The notes under the pieces are model-generated. The model made no database searches. It was given only the letters and a program-made list of their open reading frames with translations, and was not told the DNA's origin. Below, piece by piece: positions 25,901 through 37,900 of a stretch of 64,000 bases of DNA; the first letter of the stretch is position 1, and each line of letters starts with the position of its first letter. Source of the stretch: Aptenodytes patagonicus (lineage: Eukaryota > Chordata > Aves > Sphenisciformes > Spheniscidae); the NCBI RefSeq assembly GCF_965638725.1, contig NC_134953.1, positions 42,244,454 to 42,308,453 on the forward strand. Direction: 5' to 3'. The position numbers were made by a program, and so were the translations under genes.

Positions 25901-28900
25901 TGTTGTGTGGTGTGGCAGCAGCGGTCAGGGGCCTTTCTGAATCCTGCTTGTGCTGTGCACCAGCCAGCACAAAGGAGACACCTCTGTTCATTTTTCCATG
26001 AATGGGTTAAAATTTGACAGTTGCAAATGTGAAATATGTTTGGCTTTGGGGAGGAGTTGCTGTGAATGAAAGGTGGGTGGCTGGCGATAGTGACCCCTCT
26101 CCAGCCAAGCTGGCTTAAGAAATTGTGCTGTCAAATGATCACTCTGGCATCTGGAAATGTAAGGCTTGTGTGGGAGTTGGTGATACCTCTCGTTTTGGTA
26201 GTGGTGGAGTCAAAGCAGTGGTTATGCTAGATCACCCTTTAAATAAACTTCTTCACTGCATCCTTTCTTCAGCCTATTAGAGAGCTAAATGAAAAATACA
26301 TTAGGGCACAGGTCATTCACACCCAACTGTGAACAGATTGACAAGCACGCTGCTGTGATTGCCTCTGTCATGTGCTGTGTCTGTCCCTACGAACAGAGAA
26401 AGTAAGAACTGGGAATGAGAAGATCAGGAAGAAGTGCAGGTTAAAAGAAAAACAGACAAGCAAGACCCTTAACACCCCTCTATCCTTCTGAAATCTCAAA
26501 AATACTTCTAAATGCAGGTTGACTCATCTAAGGAGAGTGATAAGTGTTTTGTTTCCTTTTAGTATAATTTACTCTGAACAGTGACAGCCTTTCAATCCTT
26601 AAATTATATGCACTAGTTGCAGCTGTGTCTCAACTGTATGTAAGGTATCCCTGTAAGTTTAATAATAAAAAAAAAAGGCCATAGTTGACAAAATCTATAT
26701 CTATACTTCTCATTTATTGAGAACTAGATCAACAGTCACTAAATTACAAGGTGGAGCAGGCTCTTTGGGGAAGAGTAGGTGTCTGAGGCAGAGCACTAAA
26801 GGACCGAGATAACTTCATTCTGTCTTTCAACTTTGGCTGCATAAGTTTGGTTGCAATCTCTGGACTTCTCGTGTTGTATTGCCACCACAAAAGGAAGCAG
26901 GTAGTGAGTTTATGCGTGTGTGTAAAGGATCGGGAATCTAAAAATCTTGCAAAATTCAAAGCTGGGTGAGCAGTCTTCAAAAGTGAGCAGTTTGCGTCAT
27001 CCTAAATGGGAACTGAAAGCTTCCGAAGTGTATTGCCTTGTACAAAAGGAGTGTGTCATTCCATCCCACAACGTAAGGTGGCAGTCTTAAAGCACTGAAG
27101 ACTAGTATAATCTGAATCGGGTAACCCGGTGCACTTAAGAATACGTGGAAATCTGCCACCGCCGATGTATTGGAACAGCTTGTGTCTCTTGTGATCTAGA
27201 GAGCAGAGATGCAACTAATGCTTTTTCATCTAGAGAGGGAGACTTATCCCGGATCCCGTGGCAATACGAGAGTACAAATGAAAACAAGAAACCATACAAA
27301 TAAAGAAGTGTGCCTGTGTTAATAACAGTGTTTGGTTGTGCATATGTGTGTGCATGAGTGTCTCTTCTTTTACGGTATTGTGCAACTTCAAGGCAACAGG
27401 TTAAATACTTAACTGTTCATTACTCAGAAAATGAACCTTTCTGATGATGAAATGTCTCTTAGTGGAATGTTGTGTCAATTTAGTGATGTTTAACGTTGAT
27501 TTGTAACTAGCTGCTTGCTTTAAAAAAATTTAAGAACAACAAATTTACTTCCAGAGCATTATCTTTGCTCCAAGTTCTCCTTTCTTTCTGGAAAGCTTAG
27601 ATTGGGCTATCCAAAAGTAGAAAGGGGAGTGTTTCTGTTCTAGCAAGAAGCTGAGGAATCTGGATTATCTGTTCTGCTTCAGGCTTGGCAGTGGAGAACA
27701 GTGTTGACAATGCAGCATTTTTGTGGCATGCTTTAAGTATATATATTCAATAGCCTTGTCCTGTTTTCATTTCCAGTTACAGCTGAATTAAAAAGAGAAA
27801 CCTTGCTTTTATTGTAACCCTGTTTCTTCCATGAAGTGATTCTTGACCTTGCAATCTGATTGCTCGCTGAACTTAGTTGCCTTATTAGTTGCCTTGTTAA
27901 AGCTCACTTCTCTTTCTTCTGGGGAAAATATCTTCTACTAATTAGTCTATTCTTAAGAAAATGATGAAGGTGGTAATAAATACCTATTGCTAATTAGTCC
28001 CACCTTCAATTAGCAGTGTAAAAGTTTCAGACATTTTTAGGATCTTTCATCATATGAATTCCAGTAGAATTGTTGGTTTAAACTAGCAATAGTCTCTTCT
28101 GTGTAGGTCTTGCTGTACAGCAAGATGGTTTTGAAGGCTGTGAAAGGGATTTTTACTGTATGATTGCTCTTGTCAACTGTCCCCATCCAGACCGCTGGTG
28201 GAAAGGTGTTGGAATATCTGTTCAGGAACTTGGGTCTGATGTTGAATTTATCGATAGTTGTATTAGTGACCACCTACTGTTAGCACACCCATGCATGGAC
28301 CCTATTCTTCTGCACTCTCAGTAGCAATAAAGTATAAATGTCTAATAAAGGTTAATTCTTAGTAGAAAGCATCTACTCCTTGAGACCTTACCACAGTTGC
28401 AGTGGGCCTTTCAGGACCACATTCCTCTGTACCTTCTTACCAGTCTGTAAGGGAATGTTGTGGTCACATTTCTAGGGAGAGGTTGGGGGCCAGGGCTCTC
28501 TCTTCCATACAAATTTTCTTAATTAACAAAAAAAAACTTGTATCACAAGAGTTGAATATAAAATTAAACCAGGTGATTTGTTGTACTGAAATGGCATACT
28601 TTGGCAGTTGTCTTAGTCCACAAAGCACTTTATTTTTGTGAAGACGTAAGAATTGCATTTTTCCCAAGTCTTCCTGCTACGGATAGAAAATACAGAGTCA
28701 GGCTATGCAACTATGTGGCAAAGAAGCTACCCAACTAAACTGTTGGGTTTTCCCCCCGCTGGAGCTTAGGCCTTACTGAAAGTGTTGCTGCTCTTCATTA
28801 TGTTGATAAAACTGCCAGGTAGTGATATATGTGTGCATGTTCACTTGCAGTTGTGCTACTCTGGAAGAATCTTTGAAAGGCTGCTCTTACCAGTCAGCAT

Positions 28901-31900
28901 TTGTTTAAACAGTTAGAAAGTGTCCAATTGCCCAAAGCTGTGGTACTTAGAGACACTTCAACATCGGGATGTAGAGGAGCAATCAATGAGTGTCACCTTA
29001 GCTTAGAAGAAGCATTGAGTTCTTTGTGGCTCATATGTGGGCTACAGCTAGTGACCAAAACCTATTATGATTTCTGCCCCCCCTTGCCTAACATAGTGCT
29101 GATGGTAGGAATAACCTCAGACTTGATGGGCCCACATCCCTCCTCAAGAGGCTTATCTGGTCTGTGTGTTGCATGGGACTGCTGGGATTGCCAGCTCAAC
29201 CCCATTGCTCGCTGGCTTCTTGCCTTGTTGGGAGACTTGACACACTGAACTTGGGAGGAGAAAGGGGAAACGCTACAGTTGCAGGAGGAAGCCCCCTGTT
29301 GCTACAGCATAGGGTACGGATCTGTAGGATAAAGATGTGTATTGCTTTTCAGCTTCAGTTTGTGAGATGCCTAGATGAGCCTTACATCTGTGATCTGGGA
29401 GTGCCGTTCTGCCAATGGGAACTGTGTGTGTTGATGAGAAATCTGTATTTTGGTAGTTAATGCAATACGAAGCTGCTAATCTTATTAAAAAAAAAAACCT
29501 TAATAGCTATACACTTGGGCAGGGGTGGATTTGAAAATTGGTTGTGGCACACTTTAAGGATATCAGCTATTCATTAAAGCTGTTTTATACTTTTTTCTTC
29601 TAGCTTCAAATATTTAATAAGTCTGCCTTTCTTGCTCGTGAAAGAGAATACGAAATACCTGTTATTACTTGTACTGTCCGAATGGATTACCATAAGGCTC
29701 TGGAAATTGGGAGGTATGCTTTGTGCAGCCATCTCAATATTTAAAGTAGGTGGCTAATGATTGAAAATACTGACCTAGCTGCACATACACATTGCAAAAT
29801 ATTTGGTGGTTTCCTCTGAGAGTAAGCAGGTTCAAGGTATTTTAAAAAAAAAAAAAACTTATTTGAATTTGAATGTAGTTCAAGATCAAGTGAAGGTAAG
29901 GTGATCTTTGTAGTTATACCAGGCTAAGCCATAAGGTAAACAGCTTAATTTGCCATTTTATTGGTAGCTTTTATTGTTCCATGTAACTTGCTTTCCTCTT
30001 TGTAGGTCAGTTCACAACACAGTTGATAACCTTTCTGTAGTCATTTACTACTGTGCCCTAATTGCTCCTTTCAAAACTATGACTTGGTACAGAAGAATTC
30101 AATATATGATCTAAAAACAATTAACTGTTCAAAACTATCTTTTTATAGTATGTACAAAGGGAACAGAGCAAAAAGCTTCCACGTATGCAGTAGAAATGAT
30201 ATAATTTGATTTAAAAAAAAACCTTTTGCTTAGGTCCAAATTGTTCAGTCACTTCTTTTATTAAAACTTACTGGTCGCCACTGGGATCCCACGTTTGCGC
30301 AGTGCAGGTTCTTGGCTCTCTGGGTGCATCAGCAGGTTCAGGATGTCCTGCGTCCCTTGGTGGGAGTTGTAAACCAGTGTGTTTGATCACTCACCCAGTA
30401 GCAGAGCAGCTCCAAAGGAGAACCAGGGCTATGACACATAGACATGTAATTTACATTATTTGAAGTGCAGGGCAGTTTGTAGCCAGATGCGCACTATGTG
30501 AGCTTACTTCGAGATATAAAGTGGCTCTTACAGAGCCAGGTCAGAGATGTTGGTACTGTGCTCTCTAGAGGGTTGCTTTCTCAGAGGGCATGGAGGTGTG
30601 GGTGGCTCCATGTGGCTTTGTATGGGGCCACTTCAGGGGTGTCCCCACTGTGTCCCCTGGCTCTTTGGGTTGCTGGGAGAGCCTGTGATGAAAGCTTCTG
30701 GACTAGGTGCTTGTCACATCATCTGCTAATTACATAGTGATACATAACTTACCAAAAAAAAAAAAAAATTGCTTGACTTCAGTATATCTGTTCAGAGAGA
30801 ACAGGTATTGTATGTGTGATAGGTAAACTGATCCCTGTAATAAGATGTTTATGTATTCACAGAACAACATGCCAGCTGTACAGTTCAATAGACCACACAG
30901 TTTACATTAGTACACCTGAAAAATATGCAGGTCTTGGCTTCATTTCCAGAAAATCAGAGGAATGGGATGACTTTCGCTAATAAACTATGTCTCAAACAGC
31001 AGCTTTGTATCATATTGTATGGTTGGTTTTGATAGCCCCATCTTTCAAAGATGGGGCTTCTGATATGATTAAAGGGTGCTTTTGGGGAAACCAGGTAGAG
31101 ACGTGAAATTCTCCATAGGTCCTTGTAGCATGTTCAGCAGCATCCCTGTGTCTGCATTTCTGAAGTGTGTGTGTTTGCTGACTTCTCTCAGATATCTGGG
31201 CAGTCCAGGGGACCTTCCCTGAGAATGTGTCTTTTCATCTATCTGCCTAGAACTAGATACTTGAAGTGTTGCTTGTGCCTTTCAAACCTCCCAGAACATA
31301 CTTAATCTTGCATTAATTACCTAATACTTGCTTGCTCAGGATTGCTCTGAAAAGATACCTCAGCAACTTTTAGAGTCATATCCTTTTATCTAAGGAATTA
31401 AAAAACCAAGCAAAACAATACCTAGGCAACTAACACACAAAGGAACTGATCTAACCAGTATTCACCTTGGGCAGGAAGGGTTTGACAAGTGGCATGACCC
31501 TCTTGATTTGGTTTTGACTCGTCATGATGGTTCAACATTTAGCATCAGCACAATGCTGCTGCAATAATGCATTTAATCTCTGAGGTCCATAAGAACGTGA
31601 GAGGTGGGATCATTCAGAAAAGAGCCTTTGAAACTGCAGAAGCTCTGAAGTGAAATGCAGTGAAGCCTAGTTAGCCTTGGGTGATTAACTCTTGTGGGAC
31701 TAGATAAGAGCTGTTGCCTTTTAATTGGGGTTTTAAATGAGTTTTGCATAGTCTTGTCAGCTTTTCAGGTTTGCCTTTGCCATGAGTGAGCTCATGTATG
31801 TCCTTGATGGAAAAGAAGAAAATTTTTATCTTGTCAATATTTGCAGTGGCATTTTGTTGTGTTGGTACTGATTCTGGAAATGAATGAGCACAGCTGTCTT

Positions 31901-34900
31901 CTGTTCTACTATTTAAGGTGGAAGTTTTGACAGATGAGGAATTAATACTGTTTGATGGATTTTTATTTTCTTTTTTCTTCTTCCCACTGGTGATAACACT
32001 CTGAGCAACACCACTGTTCAGTATTTCTGCTGCCCTCCGAGTCCCAGCACTGCCACTGCATTCACTGATCTCTGCTGTTTCCTTGTAGATTTAGGGTTCC
32101 TCCAGCTGTTTTTTCCAGAAATAAATCACAGGGGGAGGTGGGAGGGATGGAGAATTCATCTCATAGCTGAAAGTAGAGGTTTTTGAGTCCTTTGTCCTGG
32201 CTTTCATATTGGGGAGAAAAAGGACAGAATCTAGTCTAAGCTTGCTTGTTTAACAGTTGTTAAAACTTACCTTCTTTGAAGTTGTTGGAGGGATTTTTAC
32301 ATGAGGTTTGAAGGTTGGCCAATTAAGCTTTGCTCTAGGAAATATTTCTTCTTATCCCACTATCTCCTGGGGTTTGGGTTATCTCTAGCTGAAAGTCACA
32401 TTGGTGCTTAGGAAATAAACTTTGGTTAAAAGAAAGTTCACTTCTTCCATATCTAAAGTGATATATCAGTAGTCCTAGGAAGAGTAGGAGCGATCTACCG
32501 TTGAGGATGGGTGAGCTGATGCAGAAGATTCAGGGTTAAACCTGAATCTGCTGAGACTAAGGAGAACTAGAATTTACCTGAATGATAAATCACACGTCTG
32601 TGCTTCTCCACGGTGCCTTTTTTTTTTTCCATGGTGAGACTTAGCTTTCAGGGTTGTGCTGATGAATTGTTCAGTAACTTCTTCATTTTCAGCTGTGGTC
32701 AGATTTACTTAGAAGGTTACAGCGTGGGCAGTTCAGTAGCTGAAGTTGACACATCTCTTCAATGAACCCTGCTCGTGTTCTGCCTAGTGACAGCCACTTC
32801 TGCTCATTTGGAAGTGCCCCATAAAATGAATGTGAAACCAGTCGCCAGCAATCACTTTCAAACAAGGTCTTATTATTTTATGGCAAAGTTTTATGCACAG
32901 TCTCTTCATCTCCCTTTAAAGTTGGAAATGAGATTATTTTTTTTTTCTACTGATCAGTGTGCTTTCCCAAGTAATTTACTACTAAACAAAAGGGAGGAAA
33001 AAAGTGAATTGAAGTATCATTAGCAGTTGCCAGAGTATGATGTTGAGAACTTTGTCTGATGCTTCCATGTGATGCTGAGTCATTAATTGATTGTAAAGAA
33101 GATTGAGTGTGGAAACCTCAGGCCATTCATTTAATATTTTATTAGCCTGTGCTACTGTTTTGAATTTATCAGTGTTCTGTTGATTGTGCTTTGTGTGTCT
33201 TTATCGGAAATGTAAGGCCAGTAGTAACCTTTGCCTGTGTACATGCTCTGAAGAGGCAATCTTTCGTGATTTCCCCATAATTAAAAATATTACTGTTGCT
33301 GTTTTAACCTTGATGGTGATTATTGTCGTTATTAGATGATATGAAACCACATCTGAACTGGAGTTGTGACCCCAGAGACTGAACAGGGAGTGCTTGAATA
33401 ATCTTAGAAATCAGATATCCAGTGCTGGTGAGAAACCTAGTATACTGTGTTGAAGAGGCTATTGAAGACTCAGAATCGTATCGTATAAGGAAACCATTTT
33501 AATCCTCATTAAAATAATACGGTGGGATAGCTGTGAGTGGGAGAGGTTTGTTTTGTCTTCCAAGGTGGTTTGGCCTGTCAGCATGAGGATTTCATGAGAC
33601 TAAAGCAGGTGAAATAAAAACTCAAGTTACAGTAAGAATGAGTGCCTTGTTTATTCCTTCTTTTGTCTTCATGAGATTTTCTTTCCATGCTCTTTAAAAC
33701 TTCTGTGTGTGTGTATGTGTATATGCTATAATTTGTTTCCTGTTTTGGAAATGTATGTCTTGCTTTTTTTTTTTTTAACTAAGAAGTTAACCACATTTTT
33801 TGTGACTTACTTCAATTCAAAATTCCTGCTAGGGTCAGCTAGAAAGTAAAGCCAAACCTTGCTTAAAGCCAGCGCTGATAGTCAGAATGTTAAATTTTTA
33901 TTATTTGGTTTTTTTCTTAGCAGCTCTGAAATCTTTTTTTGGGGGGTGGGGTGGGTGTGTGAAATCTACTCCCTGTGGAGTGAATAATGCCTATGTAACA
34001 CTTGTTTTGGAGACTTCAGCAGCATGTTTACATTACTAGTTTCCTTGCGTAGTAAACTATAGAATACAGACCAGCATGTTTGGAAGCAGGCATGTGTATA
34101 AGGATGTGCAGCTGGGACGAAATGAAAATGTGCCGAGTTGCTAGAGCTGGGTGATACTCCCCGAAGAGTGCTAAAAGAGCTGGAATGAAATAGCTGAAAT
34201 AACAGCCAGTGTGTGTTGGTTTCAGCCAAGAAGCTTGTGGGGGCTGGCAGGTGTGATGATTTAAAAACAAAATTAAGTAAAGGAAAAATGAAAAAAGCAG
34301 CTCCAGGAGAGAATCAGAATTACAGGCCAGTCTAGTAGAAATAACGATTGAGACTAGCATTGATAAGCACCTTGATGAATATGATATACCAGAGTAGTGT
34401 CAGTATGGCTCTTTGAAAGGAAAACATACTTCTTGGAGCTCTTGGGAAGGATCAGCAAGCATACAAATAGGGTGATCTGGGAGACACGGTCATGATTTCC
34501 AAACATCTTTCAACAGGTTTCCTTATCAAAAGAAATCAAGCAGCTGGGGTTAAGGGGGAAGGTCCTTACGTGGGTAAAAAATGAATAAAAATACGAGAAA
34601 TGGAGGGTAGGGATAACTAATTGATTTTCCTAGCAGAGGCAGGTCGCTAGTGGAGATAGATCTACAAGGATCTGGGCTGCTCAGCGTGTTGTAAATGACT
34701 GGGAAAAAGAGGTGAGAAGTTAAGTGGAATTGCAAATGCAGCACTTCTATTCAAGTTGAGTAAGATAAATTGTTTCTACTAGGAGGACTGTAAAAGGACG
34801 TTGTGAGACTAACTGGGCTTGAAAACTGCAGATCTGTGAAGTAATCCACATGCTAAAAATGATCTTATCTGTCAGGTAGAATCTGGGACAACTTACTGCT

Positions 34901-37900
34901 CAGGAGCTGAGTTTTGAGGTCCTTATAGTTGTCTGGAAGTATCTTGAATTTCTGTAAGTTAACTAGAAAAGGTGTTAGATGTCGTGAATTAAGAAAATGG
35001 AGAGCATCATGGGTGCAGCATGGATTTACGATGTAGCTTACTGTCTTGAGTATTGTGCATTTCTAATACTTTGATCTAAAAGGATATAGCTCATTTGGAA
35101 AAATTGTGGAATGACTAAGGTAGGATTTCTCAACTTAGAATATTATTGCGAAGTTGTAAGTAGAAAGGATTAAATGGTACGTAGCATCTACAAATAGAAA
35201 AAATTAAGAACAGTGTGTGAAGCTGTGCAACTCCTTGCCACAGGGTGTTGTGCATGCTAGAAATGTACGTGGATTTAAGGAGAGATTTGACAAAGGAAAG
35301 ACTCATTGAGAGTCTGGCCCGGGAGATCTCTGAGGTGGAAATTGCAGGAGGTCAAAGGGATAGCCGCCTGTCGTCTTCTATAGGCATGTGGTTTTTTGCT
35401 GCTGTTCCTATTTGTTGACTGACAGGAGGGATGTGAATGTGTCCTAAAACCTAAAAATACTTCCCTGAAGGTGTGTGTGGAGTGGGAGGATATAAATGAA
35501 CTAGTCAAATGAGTAAGAGGAGGGAACAAAGAATGGAGGGGGGGGGAAGCAAAAGGGGTCAAAGGATCCAAAAGCTTTACAATTTTAAAATGAGGGAAGG
35601 GGTCATAAATAACAAGGGGAGAAATGTAGGCAGAACCACTGATTTTGGAGGAGCTGGAAGAGGGGCTATAGTGAATGTACACCTCTTGGTGTGCAGCAAA
35701 GGCATGGGTGGAAAGAAATTTAACATCCTCCATACAGAACCTTTCTGTGGTTTTAATGCTTCTTTTCAACAGGAAAGAGAGGCATATTTCTGATTTTTTT
35801 TTATGTGATGTTTTGCCTAGGGGGCAGAGTATGTGCATGTATGTGCATACATGTCTAAGGAGTATAGTCAGAAGAGCTGCAGGCTCACCAGAGAGCAGAA
35901 CTATGCAAGGTGTGTTTCAGACTGCACAAACACCATGGCTATATATAGCTGGTAGTACAGGGCCCATCCTGTGCCCGTACTGAATTCCTGCTTATCTGAT
36001 CAAAGTTCGAATCTACAGGCAAGTCCCCTAGTTAACCATTTTTCAGTTGCTTCAGACTTCAGGTTGGAGCAGAGGAAATGCCTCCTTTTCAGGCCAATCA
36101 AGATGTCTTACCTGTGGGTGGACTTTACTGGCAGCTGGAGTGTTGCCAAACATCACCTCTTGTCTCATGAAAGCTAAACGTATATTTACGTGTGCTAGAA
36201 CAAGTGACCTGGGTTTCTGAGTACCACTTGGAGATGGTCCCAAAAAGCCATTACCCTTCTCTGGAGCAAGGGGCAGATTTTCATCTTGGCTGATGCTTCC
36301 TTGTGCAGCAAGCCAGCTCTTATCTTTCCTTTGGTTGAACAATGTGTAACCTTTTGTTGTACAAACTGTCTTCATTTTAGGCTTTGTTTGTGGTATGAAA
36401 CAGTAGCTTAATTTGCTGGCCTGTGTGCTTGAGGGAGTATAATCTCCTTTTTGACTAACTGGTATTCTCAAGAATTAGTAATAGCAGTAGTCCTGCTTAT
36501 AATTTGGACTAATAATTTGCGGAGGGACAACGGTTTTCCTCCAATGACTGGATCACTGTCTTCAGACTAAACTTTGGTAAATGCTGATGTACCTTCCAAA
36601 CAGCTGAACTGTATTATAGGGGGGGAAAAAAAATTGCCGATATTTTGCTATCAAATTACGATCCTTGTTCTAGCACGATACGCATTGGTGGTTGTAGAGG
36701 TAGGCAAGAAACACTGCTTAAAATCCTGCACTGGTGGTGGTGTGCCAGGGAGGGAAGCAGTTTGTGTGTTAAAGCAGTAATTTGTTTGCTTGTGCAGGCA
36801 ATCGTGGTTGTAATCTGGTCAGAGCATATTAGAGGTTTACTGTAGTTTCTTAATGTGCCAGTAAGTTTGTACTTAGACTTAATTTTCATCTTGAAACTGA
36901 ATTGTCACGTATCCTTTATTATGGTAGTTGGAAAAGATTTTTGATCCTCAAATCTAATAAAATTAATGCTGAAAACTTTCAAACTTTCCAGGCCTAAAAT
37001 GATGATAATGTGGGAGCTTCTCTTCACTGCACCTTGGATTAATTTAGGCAGAAGCTTATTAAAAAGACTTTTAAAAATTCTGTGTCATTTGAAGTATTTA
37101 GAATAGCTAAAAGAAAAAGGGTATATTTTAATAATAAATCACTGGTCTTTGAAGTGGATTGTGTCCTGGATGATCTCACTTAATAGTTCATTATGCTTTG
37201 TCATTCAGGTACTTTTTGCGTCTGCCAGGGAACAACAAAAAAAATTACTGACTCTAATCAATCCTGTTAAATACAGCTCAGCATCGTGGGAAAAGCTGTT
37301 ATATTTTAGCTGTAGGTTTGTACTAAAGCAAATCTGTGAAACCTGTAGTAAAAATCTTATTTGGTTTAAAAAAAAAAAAATTCTCTGAGTTATTCTAAAC
37401 ACAGCCCATGATGGGGGAATGGTTATATGTATTTGCAATGGATCTGTGTTACAGAAATAATGAGTTACTGCGATGTCCTCGAGCCTTCCCATGTGCTGAC
37501 AGTGGAAGGGGACTGTGTCACATCTGATGAAGGGCTTGACTTGGTTTGTATGTTAACAAAGCCTTGTAGCTGGCTTGGTGATTTGCTGCCCTTCTCTCAA
37601 ATTCCTGTTGGGAGGAGGCAATGCTGCTTAAAAATCTTGTATTTAATCCAAAACCAGTATATTAACTGTAGCATGGTCACTGGATCTTCCCATACCTGGG
37701 AAGAGCACAGGTGACTAGGTTCACACAGGGAGTCGGGGAGATTGCTGAGTATATCGACACACACCATTAATCTGTTTCTTGCTTTTGTTTACTGTATTTA
37801 TATCAGGGTCTAGCTGTAGCCTAACTACATTTAGTACAACTTCTTACATTTTATGTAAGAGCCAATACCTTAAATTGGGACAAAACTTAGGAAGCCTGGA

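Noticed and set aside
35275-35838. 187-codon antisense open frame in MINPP1 intron 4
   Set aside because: It overlaps the end of a CR1 relic and a purine-rich stretch, which gives Ser/Pro/Leu-rich antisense translation. No family is recognised.
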